38,423 nt of DNA from Marinilabiliales bacterium (GTDB lineage Bacteria; Bacteroidota; Bacteroidia; Bacteroidales; Prolixibacteraceae): the NCBI GenBank assembly GCA_021286825.1, contig JAJTBP010000004.1, positions 1-38,423 on the forward strand. Reading direction: 5' to 3'. Made by a program: the position numbers and the translations under genes. Of this stretch, positions 1 to 11,668 are shown one piece after another. Below the pieces are notes generated by a model, which saw only the letters and a program-made list of their open reading frames with translations, had not been told where the DNA came from and did no database searches. Positions within the stretch are counted from its first letter, which is position 1. Each line of letters starts with the position of its first letter.

Positions 1-2
1 AT

Positions 3-1025
3 GCCATTGCTGCTGCCGACGAGTGTATGAAGGATTCGGGGATCGACCTCGCTGCATGTGACCGCAACCGGTTTGGGGTCATCCTGGCGACAGGCATCGG
101 TGGGATATCCACCCTGGAAGAAGAGCTGCTGGCTTATGGAGCCAATGGCATGCTTCCCCGGTTTAGTCCGTTTTATATCACCAAAATGATTTCCAACATT
201 GCAGCGGGACAGCTGTCGATCCGTTATGGATTGCACGGCATCAGCTATGCGATTACCTCGGCTTGTGCCGCTTCGAACAATGCCCTGGCCAATGCCTTGG
301 ACCTCATACGGTTGGGACGAGCCGAGATCATGTTGGCGGGCGGGTCGGAAGCAACGATCACACAGGCTGCCATTGGTGGATTCAACGCGATGAAGGCGCT
401 TTCCACGGCCAACGATTCGCCAGAGACGGCCTCACGTCCCTTCGACCGGGCGCGTGATGGTTTTGTCGCCGGTGAGGGGTCGGGTGTGCTGATGGTCGAA
501 GAGTTGGAACATGCTTTGAGAAGGGGTGCCAGGATCTACTGTGAGTTGGCCGGTTACGGATCGGCATCCGATGCCTATCATGTCGCGGCAACGCATCCGG
601 AAGGATTGGGGGCCATCTTGTCGATGCAGGGAGCCTTGCAGGATGCAGGGATCATGACGCGTGATGTCTCCTACATCAATGCCCATGCAACTTCGACGCC
701 GGTTGGTGACATCAGCGAGTGCAAAGCCATTGAAGAGGTCTTCCTTCAGGATGCAGAGGCAGTGCAGATCAGTGCCACCAAATCCATGACAGGCCATCTC
801 TTGGGTGCAGCCGGTGCCATTGAATCCATTGTGTGCGTCAAAGCCATCGAACATAACAGGATTCCACCCACCCTCAACCTGGATGAACTGGATCCTGCCA
901 TCTCTTCCCGATTGAAACTGACACCGGGTAGAGCCATTGAAAAAGAGGTGGTGGTGGCACTCAACAATACTTTCGGTTTTGGCGGGCACGCCACTACCAC
1001 CGTTTTCAGAAAGTACACCCGATAA
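3..1025 (+). CDS. fabF: Beta-ketoacyl-ACP synthase II-like (FabF family), 5'-truncated by window edge
   Basis: The protein condenses malonyl-ACP with acyl-ACP in fatty-acid or related polyketide elongation in the cytoplasm. The frame is open from base 3, before the first internal ATG at 27, and the visible start already matches the interior of the family, so the true start lies outside the window. About 340 residues are visible against roughly 415 in the family. The full Cys-His-His catalytic set is present: the nucleophile Cys in SACAASNN (codon at 264-266), the first His in NAHATSTPVGD and the second His in KSMTGHLLGAAGA. The C-terminus ends in the usual NNTFGFGGHATTT. It converges on the xylan locus and shows no functional link to it. 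It could equally be a FabF paralogue in a secondary lipid or aryl-polyene cluster lying to the left, which the window cannot show. Confidence 0.9.
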   Translation, partial: AIAAADECMKDSGIDLAACDRNRFGVILATGIGGISTLEEELLAYGANGMLPRFSPFYITKMISNIAAGQLSIRYGLHGISYAITSACAASNNALANALDLIRLGRAEIMLAGGSEATITQAAIGGFNAMKALSTANDSPETASRPFDRARDGFVAGEGSGVLMVEELEHALRRGARIYCELAGYGSASDAYHVAATHPEGLGAILSMQGALQDAGIMTRDVSYINAHATSTPVGDISECKAIEEVFLQDAEAVQISATKSMTGHLLGAAGAIESIVCVKAIEHNRIPPTLNLDELDPAISSRLKLTPGRAIEKEVVVALNNTFGFGGHATTTVFRKYTR

Positions 1026-1134
1026 CCCGATAAGATCGGCAGTTCCGTCGATCCGGAAGTTTGATTTGATTGGCAACACCACCTTCGCGATAGGTTTCCT
1101 GATGCCGGGCAGGGCATGATGTCCCGATGCAATT

Positions 1135-2472
1135 TCACTTTTTGAAGCGTACCCAATCGATCTCGACAGCGCCTTCTTCCAGTTGGACGAGGATCGAGTG
1201 CACCCCCTTGATTTTTTGCAACACCCTGGTTTCGGTCAGCTGCATCTCGGTACCCGGCTGAAGGATGGCTTCGGCGATCGGTAGACCGGTTGGACTGTCG
1301 ATCAGCAACCGAAGTCTGCTGTTTCGGGAGGCTACCGCCCGAATCTCCAGTTTCTTCTGGTTTTTCCGTCCAAAGTCGACCGCGTTGTAACGTACCCAGG
1401 CATTGGGGGCATCCAGTTTTAGTTTCCATCCATTGAAAACATTTGTGCTGTCCAGCTGGCAGATGGTGGCCCCGTTGGGACTGAGCGCTGAATACCTGTC
1501 CAGTTCTATTTTGGCAGTTGCAGGGGTAAGTCCGACGCCGCGCAGGGTTGGCACCACTTTCTGTATCGATCCATCCTTCCCGAAGAAGAGGCTGTCGATG
1601 CGCACCGACCGGTTCTTGTCGAATTTCGGGGAGTAGTCGTTGTGATGGTAGAAGAGATACCATTGCCGATTGTACTGAACGATCGACTGGTGGTTGGTCC
1701 AACAGGCGGTTGGTGACTCGTCCATGATGACACCACCGTAGACAAAGGGGCCCATCGGGGAGTCACTTACGCTGTAGACCAGCTCTTCAGTCTTGTGCCG
1801 GACCAGCGGGTAGGTCAGGTAATATTTTCCATCCTTTTCGAAGGCAAAGGGACCCTCTTTGAATCCTTTGGGCAACCCGTCGATCACCTTGGGTTCGGAA
1901 GCCAGTTCGGTCAGGTTTCCTTTCATTTTGGCCATGGAGAGACCACCGCCACCGGCCCAGTAGATGTAGGCCTGACCATCCTTGTCGAGCAGCACGCAGG
2001 GGTCGATGCCATGGATGCCTTGGATGGGTTTGGGTTCGAAGGCAAAGGGGCCTTCCGGCCGGTCGGCAATCCCGACCCCAACGCCGAAACCCTTGCCCAA
2101 CGAAGGATTCAAATTCGCCGGGAAGAAGAAATAGTATTTGCCCCCCTTCTCCACGCAATCGGGAGCCCACATGCTGTAGGAGAGCGAGTCTACCCATGGA
2201 ATTTTACTCTGGGAAGTGATGAGGCCATGGTCATTCCATTCGGTCAGATTCGTCGATGAAAACACATGATAATCTTCCATGCAGAACCAGTCTTTCCTGC
2301 CCGGTTTGGTAGCGGGGGTGGGGATGTCGTGCGAGGGGTACAGGTAAATTTTGCCTTTGAAGAGCCGGGCCGTAGGGTCGGCACTAAACTGGTTGCGGAT
2401 GACCGGGTTCTGGCTCCAACCGAGATGGATGCCAAGGGTCAAAAAGAGCAGGATCAAAAGCTGTTTTTTCAT
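1135..2472 (-). CDS. Secreted GH43 glycosidase with C-terminal CBM6-like module
   Basis: Predicted to remove arabinofuranosyl or xylosyl units from arabinoxylan in the periplasm or at the cell surface. The 445-residue protein has an N-terminal signal peptide (about residues 1-20), then a five-bladed GH43 propeller (about 22-305). The expected catalytic residues are visible: base Asp32 in SADPTA, pKa-modulating Asp157 in GIDPCV and acid Glu206 in KEGPF. Residues about 310-445 look like a CBM6-type beta-sandwich ending in VEIDWVRFKK. The start at 2472 is chosen because it gives the signal peptide; a longer frame to 2709 adds non-signal sequence running into the upstream gene. Its ATG overlaps the TGA of the upstream GH43 by four bases (ATGA), so translation is probably coupled. 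It is the last gene of the PUL. The exact GH43 subfamily is not determined; arabinoxylan arabinofuranohydrolase is my best guess. Confidence 0.88.
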   Translation of the reverse strand: MKKQLLILLFLTLGIHLGWSQNPVIRNQFSADPTARLFKGKIYLYPSHDIPTPATKPGRKDWFCMEDYHVFSSTNLTEWNDHGLITSQSKIPWVDSLSYSMWAPDCVEKGGKYYFFFPANLNPSLGKGFGVGVGIADRPEGPFAFEPKPIQGIHGIDPCVLLDKDGQAYIYWAGGGGLSMAKMKGNLTELASEPKVIDGLPKGFKEGPFAFEKDGKYYLTYPLVRHKTEELVYSVSDSPMGPFVYGGVIMDESPTACWTNHQSIVQYNRQWYLFYHHNDYSPKFDKNRSVRIDSLFFGKDGSIQKVVPTLRGVGLTPATAKIELDRYSALSPNGATICQLDSTNVFNGWKLKLDAPNAWVRYNAVDFGRKNQKKLEIRAVASRNSRLRLLIDSPTGLPIAEAILQPGTEMQLTETRVLQKIKGVHSILVQLEEGAVEIDWVRFKK

Positions 2473-4064
2473 TTTCCGGTGATTGGGAGGGCTAAGGATT
2501 GAGATATCTGGTCGCTGATGTGAAAAAAGTCGAAATCGGCATATCCGCCGGGTTGGCTGGTCGAATAGTGGAAGAGGCCGAAACGGTATCCCATGAAATG
2601 TTCCATGAGGGTATATTCCATTTTCAGCGGCCCGCCGATGGGCATCCATTTTCGTCCATGGGTGCTGTAATAGAATCGGGCGATATCTTTCCTCTCGCGA
2701 AAGTCGCATTCGATCTTCAGCTGTACCGTTTTTTTGTGGTAGGGGATCGACTGCAGTTCAACCGGTTTGTTGGATTCGGCACTCACCATCGACAGGTATC
2801 TTTTCCCATGCAGGACCTTGATCCCTACCTGGCCGAATTTGCGCTGCAAGACGGAGAGGCCGGCGAAGTCGCCCTCTTTCATTCCCGAAACATCCAGCAG
2901 GGTGACGCCGGAGCAGACGGGTCCGAAGGTGCGTTGGGTCAGTGTATTTCTGGATTTGACGAAGAGCGAATCGGTCCGGTTTGTATGCAGCCGCAGGAAT
3001 CCTTTGCGCTCGGTAACCGACCAGAGATCAGGGTCCGGGTTGTGGTTCCATTGCCAGACAAGCGGAAGAGCGGGATCCCCCGGCGAGCGGGTGAACTCAT
3101 CCGAAGAGACGATGCCGGGGATCAATCCTTTTGAGGCGGGCAGCTCCAGCTGCTCCGGTACTTTTCCGTTGGTGCCCAGGACGGGCCAGCCCTCTTCCCA
3201 ACTGACAGGTACCAGGTAGGGAATTCGCCCCACCGATCCGTAGTCACGAAAAAGATAGGCAAACCAACGACCGTCGGGTGTGTCGATGAGGCCACCTTGT
3301 GCAACCCCCAGGTCCTGGAAGACCATCTTCCCTTCGTAAGGACCGGTGATCTTGTCGGCCCGGTGCACCACCACGGTACGCATGCCCCCTTTGGGCCAGG
3401 TGATGTTGAAGAGGTAGAATTTGCCATGGATTTTGAAGAGTTGCGAACCTTCGGCTCCCAGCATGATGGAGGGCCCGGCCGGGGCACTGGCGTTTTCGAT
3501 CAGGATCCGGTCTGTCTCGGGTAGGATGCCGGAAAGATCCGGCTTGAGTTCCACCAGATGAAGCTTGCCATTGCCGTAGATCAGGTAGATCTTCCCATCC
3601 TCGTCGAACCAAAGAGTGTGGTCGTGGAGCGCCGGTTTAAAGGAGTGTTCGGTCCAGGGACCCTTCCGGATGTCGCGGGTCGTGTAGAGGTAGGTCTTGC
3701 CGGTGGTCTGCGAAAAGGTGGAGAGGTAGAACAGGCCCTCATGGAAGCGGAGGCAGCTGGCCCAGGAACCACGGCCGTAGGTGCTCTTGCCGCCGGTGAG
3801 GTTGAGGGCATCGGTGTTGTCGAGCGACTGATAGGCGTAGTTGATGATGGTCCAGTTGACCAGGTCCTTCGATTCCATGATCGGAACCCCAGGGTTCATG
3901 TGCATGGTGGTGTTCGACATGTAGTAGGTTTCGCCAACACGAATCATCGACATGTCGGGAACATCGGCCCAGATGACCGGGTTTCGTGCCCCATCCGACT
4001 GGCCCAATGCCATCAGACCCTGCATCAAAAGGATTAAAAAGATCCAAAAACCTCTGTTCATCAT
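2469..4064 (-). CDS. Secreted GH43 beta-xylosidase/arabinofuranosidase (GH43_12-like) with C-terminal concanavalin-like domain
   Basis: Likely exo-acting xylosidase or arabinofuranosidase of the xylan system. The 531-residue protein begins with a signal peptide (about residues 1-21, ending ALGQ). The propeller has base Asp34 in WADVPDMS, Asp148 in LHDHTLWFDEDG and acid Glu205 in GAEGSQLFK. After about residue 335 comes a beta-sandwich of the GH43_C2 type often fused to this group of xylosidases. Two ATG codons stand side by side (4064 and 4061); the first is used here, and an AAGGA lies just ahead of it. The gene follows the double esterase by 67 bases and overlaps the next GH43 by four. The subfamily call rests on the NPVIWADVPD start and the overall domain order, not on a search. 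Confidence 0.87.
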   Translation of the reverse strand: MMNRGFWIFLILLMQGLMALGQSDGARNPVIWADVPDMSMIRVGETYYMSNTTMHMNPGVPIMESKDLVNWTIINYAYQSLDNTDALNLTGGKSTYGRGSWASCLRFHEGLFYLSTFSQTTGKTYLYTTRDIRKGPWTEHSFKPALHDHTLWFDEDGKIYLIYGNGKLHLVELKPDLSGILPETDRILIENASAPAGPSIMLGAEGSQLFKIHGKFYLFNITWPKGGMRTVVVHRADKITGPYEGKMVFQDLGVAQGGLIDTPDGRWFAYLFRDYGSVGRIPYLVPVSWEEGWPVLGTNGKVPEQLELPASKGLIPGIVSSDEFTRSPGDPALPLVWQWNHNPDPDLWSVTERKGFLRLHTNRTDSLFVKSRNTLTQRTFGPVCSGVTLLDVSGMKEGDFAGLSVLQRKFGQVGIKVLHGKRYLSMVSAESNKPVELQSIPYHKKTVQLKIECDFRERKDIARFYYSTHGRKWMPIGGPLKMEYTLMEHFMGYRFGLFHYSTSQPGGYADFDFFHISDQISQSLALPITGK

Positions 4065-4131
4065 TCCTTGTTTGGTGGTTGGGATAAAAGATATATCGGG
4101 GGATCGCAGGGCGACCCATCCGCCTTTTTCA

Positions 4132-7132
<3,001 letters not shown>

Positions 7133-7223
7133 GGAACGCAACAATGGGTGCAAAAGGATGAGGGTGGAATAAAATGAAGCTTGCCGATCCGCCTTTATTT
7201 TCAACAGAAAGGCGGATCGCTTG

Positions 7224-9278
7224 TCAGCACCTTCTGTGGCCATCGATGTCCCGGAAGTCCACTGCGTAGTGCGTTCCGTCGCGGAGGGTCAGCTCTGTGC
7301 CGAGCGCCGAGCCGGTGGCGGTGACCTCTTGCACACGGAAGTTTGCGATGGGGGAGAGCTCCTCTGCCGTCCATTCACTGTCGTCCGTTTTGTGCAGCAG
7401 GGCAGTGATCATCAATTCCATGGCCGGATTTTTCGCCACTCTTTTCTTGTGGGCAAAGATGACGGTACTTTCGTCGGCTTCGGCATTGTGGTCGGGATGG
7501 ACAAGCGTTTGCAGGTCGTCCCACCCCTTGTAGCAGATTAAGGCCACGCTTCTGCCTGGAATGGAAGCCGTCATCACCTGTCGGCCGTCTGATTCAAAAT
7601 GGCGAACCACCGCTGGTGTTCCCTTCAGATGGGGCAATCCAAAGTGGCCCAATGTCAGTTCGTATTCGAAGGCCAGACGGGTTCGGTCGACGCGGATCAC
7701 TCCTCCAGGGATGGTGATCTCTGCCAGGTCGATGATGTACCCGACCCCGTTGTTGGGGGGTTTGCGCATGATGGCCTGACGGTATAGGACTCCGTTCCGG
7801 ACACCGTTGTAGAGCATGCTTTGGGAGGTGGTGTACCGGTTGTTCTTTTCGGCATCGTTTTCGATTTTCAGTCCGGTGAGGTAGAAATTGACATCATCCC
7901 CCCTGAGATCTCTGGGGTCCAGGCTGCGAAAACTGTATTCCATGGAGGTGCCTCCGGCAGGATTGTGGTCTTCCCATGGGAAATGGGTGTTGTAGACCAT
8001 CTTGGAGTAGTTGGGATCATCGTAATAGACCTTCCCGGGGATGATTTCGGCGGTGCCGGTCTTGCCATGGTTGACCAACATCAATCCCGGATTCTCCAGC
8101 AGCACCAGTTTGGAGTCGTTCCCCAGCTTTTCCCATTCGCCCTCATTTTCGACGGCCGTCCAGAAGGGAGAATCTTCCGGCAAGGCAAGGCAGATGAAGG
8201 GGAGGAACATCAGGAACGGACTTCCGGCACAGCTGTAGTTCTGCACCATGTACTCCTTACGTCCGTAGAAGCCCAGACTGGGGATGTCGTTGCAAAAGAA
8301 CTCCTCCCGTGTGACGAACTGCAGCAGGGATCCCGAGCAGAGCCGCCGCGCCCAACCGGCATCCAGGGTGGTCTTCTCCTTCAGCATGAAGGCAACGGGA
8401 AAGGCACCGGAGACCCAGGTACGGTAGCAGATGCTTCGCGACCACATGTTGATGTATCCGTCGCGTGCAAAGAAGGCGGTCACCGATTCCATCAGCTTCT
8501 TGGCCGAGGTCTCGATGATCTCGGCAATTTCCGGATAGTATTGATCTCCGAAAGCGCGGTTCCAGATGGTGGTGTAGACGATGAAGAGGCTGATGGAATA
8601 GTAGTTGTAGGTCTGTTCCAGGTACCAGCCGTCGCCCGAGTGGTAGGAAACCACCCACAAGAGATGGCTCTTCAGCAGCTCTTCGTCAATGGGATAGCCA
8701 TATTTCCTGAGAAAAGAGAGGGCACAAATGTTGAAGATGCGCCAGTTGTTTTGCGTGGTTCGGTGGTGGGCCCATTTGGAGATGGAGACCACCATTTCCT
8801 CCTTTTGCTGCTCGGTATATTGGCTCCAGAGGGTGTCAGGCAACAACAAAAGCGTCTTGAAGAGACCTCCGAATTCACAGGTAAACTGGTAGTTGGAATC
8901 CGGCAGCTCTTCCGGGAACGGGATTGAATTGGGATGACCCGGGGTAAAGGCGTTGTAAAACTGGCGTGCGTAGTATTCCCTCAAGTTGATTCCGCGAATG
9001 GTGGTTGACGGATCGATGTGAATGAGCGGACCGGCCAGGGTGAAGGTCCGTTCCAGCGCTTCGAATTCGGCAGAACGGTAGCGCCAGTCGGGAGCACCTG
9101 GTTGCGGATAGGTCTTGCCCGGTACGATGGGAAAATTGATGGGTGTGTCGAGGGAGTCGACATGGGTAAAGGCACGATCCAGCAGATATTTGGCCAGTTC
9201 AATGTAGTGTTTTCTCGTCATGCCCGTGAATGGACTACGTCCAAAATCGGGATCAGCGACATGGAATGCTTTTGTCAT
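7224..9278 (-). CDS. DUF2264 family protein, probable glycoside hydrolase without signal peptide
   Basis: The 684-residue protein matches the DUF2264 architecture. Near the N-terminus it has SPFTGMTRKHYIELAKYLL, followed by helical segments rich in Trp and Tyr such as SGDGWYLEQTYNYYSISLF, as in an alpha/alpha-barrel. A beta-rich region fills the last 250 residues or so. I recall that members of this family have been placed in GH154 with beta-glucuronidase activity; I cannot check this here. No signal peptide or lipobox is visible and the conserved region starts within the first dozen residues, so the protein is probably cytoplasmic, unlike most PUL neighbours. The 356-base gap ahead of it is the largest inside the CAZyme operon, so it may head a sub-operon. 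A role in removing glucuronosyl groups from imported xylo-oligosaccharides is inference. Confidence 0.8.
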   Translation of the reverse strand: MTKAFHVADPDFGRSPFTGMTRKHYIELAKYLLDRAFTHVDSLDTPINFPIVPGKTYPQPGAPDWRYRSAEFEALERTFTLAGPLIHIDPSTTIRGINLREYYARQFYNAFTPGHPNSIPFPEELPDSNYQFTCEFGGLFKTLLLLPDTLWSQYTEQQKEEMVVSISKWAHHRTTQNNWRIFNICALSFLRKYGYPIDEELLKSHLLWVVSYHSGDGWYLEQTYNYYSISLFIVYTTIWNRAFGDQYYPEIAEIIETSAKKLMESVTAFFARDGYINMWSRSICYRTWVSGAFPVAFMLKEKTTLDAGWARRLCSGSLLQFVTREEFFCNDIPSLGFYGRKEYMVQNYSCAGSPFLMFLPFICLALPEDSPFWTAVENEGEWEKLGNDSKLVLLENPGLMLVNHGKTGTAEIIPGKVYYDDPNYSKMVYNTHFPWEDHNPAGGTSMEYSFRSLDPRDLRGDDVNFYLTGLKIENDAEKNNRYTTSQSMLYNGVRNGVLYRQAIMRKPPNNGVGYIIDLAEITIPGGVIRVDRTRLAFEYELTLGHFGLPHLKGTPAVVRHFESDGRQVMTASIPGRSVALICYKGWDDLQTLVHPDHNAEADESTVIFAHKKRVAKNPAMELMITALLHKTDDSEWTAEELSPIANFRVQEVTATGSALGTELTLRDGTHYAVDFRDIDGHRRC

Positions 9279-9634
9279 AAATTTTTTGCTTGGGTATGCA
9301 AGGGTTGAACCATTTGCCAGCCGGCGGAATTAGACGCTTTGGCAGGTATCCCAATGGAAAGTCCTTCCTGCCAAGTCCAAGCTCTCTGGCTACCTGGTAT
9401 TGTTGGTTTTTGTTTGTTGTTTTAGCTGAGAACAAATTTGACAGAAAAATTTCGTTTATCCGCATTTGGCTCAACCTTTTTTCTCTTCATTTGGTTGGCA
9501 AGAGGATGCTTCGGATCGAGCGAATGCGTCCGACGAAGGAGTGAAATGGTTCACTTCCGATTGGTTGAGGCAGTCGCAACGGGTTCGAATGGCGAGGTCA
9601 CGCTTCGTGGGTTGACTGCCATGGTCAACCGACC
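9279..9634. other. 356-base intergenic gap with clustered inverted repeats
   Basis: This gap separates the SGNH esterase from the DUF2264 gene, both on the minus strand. I see no open frame with coding character. The right part holds a hairpin at 9541-9554 (5-bp stem, 4-base loop) and the nested inverted repeats at 9594-9636 described separately. A box CAAATTTG (plus-strand 9433-9440) is one mismatch from the minus-strand TAnnTTTG promoter box, but no TTTG lies at the right distance upstream. No convincing promoter for the DUF2264 gene is therefore visible. Confidence 0.5.
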
Positions 9635-9636
9635 TC
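9594..9636 (-). repeat. Nested inverted repeats able to fold as a compact three-way junction
   Basis: An outer 6-bp arm pair GAGGTC (9594-9599) and GACCTC (9631-9636) encloses two adjacent hairpins. The first is a short one, ACG (9600-9602) with CGT (9606-9608). The second is a perfect 7-bp stem, GGTTGAC (9610-9616) with GTCAACC (9624-9630). Only base 9609 is left unpaired outside the two hairpin loops. The element overlaps the stop codon of the esterase (9635-9637). No T-run follows on the minus strand, so it is not a standard intrinsic terminator. It could stabilise or process the mRNA end. The pairing is seen directly; function is unknown. Confidence 0.45.
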
Positions 9637-11632
9637 ATTGGGTCAGATCGCTTCGAAAGGGCATGGCTGGTAATCCTTCGGCATTGCACAGGTTGGCACC
9701 GGCCGGGTTATCGGCCCAGCCGTAGGCCACAACAACGGGCGAAGGTACCGCGGCACACTCCACCATTACTCGGTTGCCGCAGATCGTTGCCTCAGCCGGA
9801 AAAAACTTGCCCTCCGATCCTGCGATAGCAAAAGTTTTGAGGGGTTTTCCGTCTTTTGACCGAAGTCCGCTGCCCACTTCCGTAAAGAGGATTTCGATTT
9901 TGTGGCCATGTCGCTTGATGGATTTGAATACCGGACCGGAGGCCCTGATGGTATGGTCGCGAAAGGCAACCTTCTCTGCCGCCCAAGCCAGTCTTTTGCC
10001 GACCTCCTCCTTGTTTTGCGGGTGGATGTCGTTCCAGTCGCCGAGGTCGATGTTGACGGTCAGTGCACAATTCGGCTGGGTCTTTGCAACGCTGAACTGT
10101 TCGTTTCTGAAGATGGCCCATTGGCTTTCCGGCTGAAAGGCGGCTGGTTCCAGGTAATTGGGCAATTGGGCGATGAGGAAGGGGAAGTTGCCCTGATGGC
10201 GTTTCAGGCGCCAGTCGGTCAAAAGTGAAGTCAGCAATTTTCGATACTCAGAACTCCGCTCCACATTGGATTCTCCTTGATACCATACCACTCCCCGGAT
10301 GGCATAGTGAAGAGACGGGGCAATCATGCCATGGTAGAGGGCCGTAGGTTTCCATTGGATGAAGGTCTGGCCGGGGAGGGGAGGCATGGTACAGCCCAGA
10401 CGGTAATGCCATGCACCGTTCAGTCGGATGGTGTCGTTCCCGACCATGAGTTGATAGGGCTTGTCGCTGACGAAACCTCCCTTGCCCGAATTGCTGATGA
10501 CCCGGACGGCAAGGCTGTTTTTTCCTGCCTGGAGCAGTCCGGAGGGAACGTCGTACCTCCGTTGCGGATATTGGTAAGCGGTGGTACCCACGCATCTCCC
10601 GTTGAGGAAAACGGAGTCGGCATCGACGATTCGTCCCATCAGGAGTCGAGCAGGCTTGCCGGCCATTGTGGCCGGGAGATCGATCTCCTTTCGGAACCAA
10701 ACGGCTCCGTTTACTGGCCCCAACCCGTCGTCGGCCCAATAGGAGGGGATGTTCATCAGGGGCCAGTCGGTCGTGTTGCAGGCAGGATCTTTCCAGGTGG
10801 GTCGTTCCAGAAGACCCTTGTCTGTCAGGTTGAGTTGCGTGTACCAATCCTGGTTGATTTTCCTTTCCTTACCCAGGATGTTCCGGATGTAGGCGGGATC
10901 TTTGAACTTGTCGGCTTCGGCGAGGTATCCGGGGAAATCATGCAAAGCCTCCCGACTCATCCATGATTCGGCCGGTGAGCCGCCGATGGTCACGTTGAGG
11001 ATCCCGATGGGTACAGGGTATTTCTCGAATAGTTCTCGTGCAAAGAAGTAGGCAACGGCCGAGAAATTCAGGATGGTTTTGGGGTTGACGGCATTCCATT
11101 CTCCGGAAGGGTAATCTTCGGCTTCGTGGTTGAAATCGTAGGCAAGGGGTACCTTGAATTGTCGGATCTGATCGTTTTCGCAACGATCGATTTCCCGGGC
11201 ATACCGGTCGGTCAACCGGTTCATCGGGTATTCGATGTTGGATTGACCCGAACAAAGCCAGACATCGCCCACCAGGATGTTGTGCAACGTCACTTTGTTG
11301 GATGCCTCGATTTCCATGGTAAAGGGACCACCCGCCTTCTGAGGAGGCATGCCGACCATCCATTTCCCATCCCCGGAGGTGATCACCTGGGATGAAAAGG
11401 AGTTGAACCTCACCGTTACCGCTTCTCCCGGGGCAGCCCAACCCCATATCTTCAGCGGTGTTTCCCGCTGCAATACCATGCCGTTGCTGATCATCCTGGG
11501 GAGTCTCACCTGGGCAGAGGCTGCAGGGCAGACCATCAGGAAGAAGAAGGCCATGCCTGTGAGGAGATCCGGAGGAAAAGTGTTTTTCAGGATCCGGAAG
11601 AGTCTGGAAATGCTGTTTTTTCTTGGCATCAT
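9635..11632 (-). CDS. Secreted SGNH/sialate O-acetylesterase-like enzyme with internal beta-sandwich (probable acetylxylan esterase)
   Basis: Predicted to remove acetyl groups from the glycan. The 665-residue protein has a long signal peptide (hydrophobic core around residues 23-40, ending ASAQ). The SGNH block I appears in GDVWLCSGQSN (Ser131), a later block in GVVWYQGESN, and the catalytic Asp/His pair in DWNDIHPQNK. A galactose-binding-like beta-sandwich is inserted in the middle of the hydrolase (about residues 290-400, WADDGLGPVNGAVWFRKE onward). I recall the same inserted-jelly-roll layout for CE20 xylan acetylesterases, which suits the context, but classic sialate esterases share it. 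Two adjacent ATGs (11632, 11629) are possible starts; an internal Met26 start would give a shorter signal peptide. It follows the GH43 gene by 36 bases. Confidence 0.82.
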   Translation of the reverse strand: MMPRKNSISRLFRILKNTFPPDLLTGMAFFFLMVCPAASAQVRLPRMISNGMVLQRETPLKIWGWAAPGEAVTVRFNSFSSQVITSGDGKWMVGMPPQKAGGPFTMEIEASNKVTLHNILVGDVWLCSGQSNIEYPMNRLTDRYAREIDRCENDQIRQFKVPLAYDFNHEAEDYPSGEWNAVNPKTILNFSAVAYFFARELFEKYPVPIGILNVTIGGSPAESWMSREALHDFPGYLAEADKFKDPAYIRNILGKERKINQDWYTQLNLTDKGLLERPTWKDPACNTTDWPLMNIPSYWADDGLGPVNGAVWFRKEIDLPATMAGKPARLLMGRIVDADSVFLNGRCVGTTAYQYPQRRYDVPSGLLQAGKNSLAVRVISNSGKGGFVSDKPYQLMVGNDTIRLNGAWHYRLGCTMPPLPGQTFIQWKPTALYHGMIAPSLHYAIRGVVWYQGESNVERSSEYRKLLTSLLTDWRLKRHQGNFPFLIAQLPNYLEPAAFQPESQWAIFRNEQFSVAKTQPNCALTVNIDLGDWNDIHPQNKEEVGKRLAWAAEKVAFRDHTIRASGPVFKSIKRHGHKIEILFTEVGSGLRSKDGKPLKTFAIAGSEGKFFPAEATICGNRVMVECAAVPSPVVVAYGWADNPAGANLCNAEGLPAMPFRSDLTQ

Positions 11633-11668
11633 GAACCCATGGATGGTTTGCTTTCCCCCGATAACGGG

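Noticed and set aside
1026-1134. Possible bidirectional terminator between fabF and the last PUL gene
   Set aside because: Short complementary pieces exist but each has internal mismatches and there is no T-run on either strand.
746-1702. 318-codon minus-strand frame spanning the end of fabF and the GH43 gene
   Set aside because: It crosses two convergent well-supported genes in the wrong frame of each and has no domain.
9570-9600. Sequence GGGTTCGAAT resembling a tRNA T-loop
   Set aside because: The flanking bases do not form the 5-bp T-stem and no acceptor, D or anticodon arms can be drawn around it.
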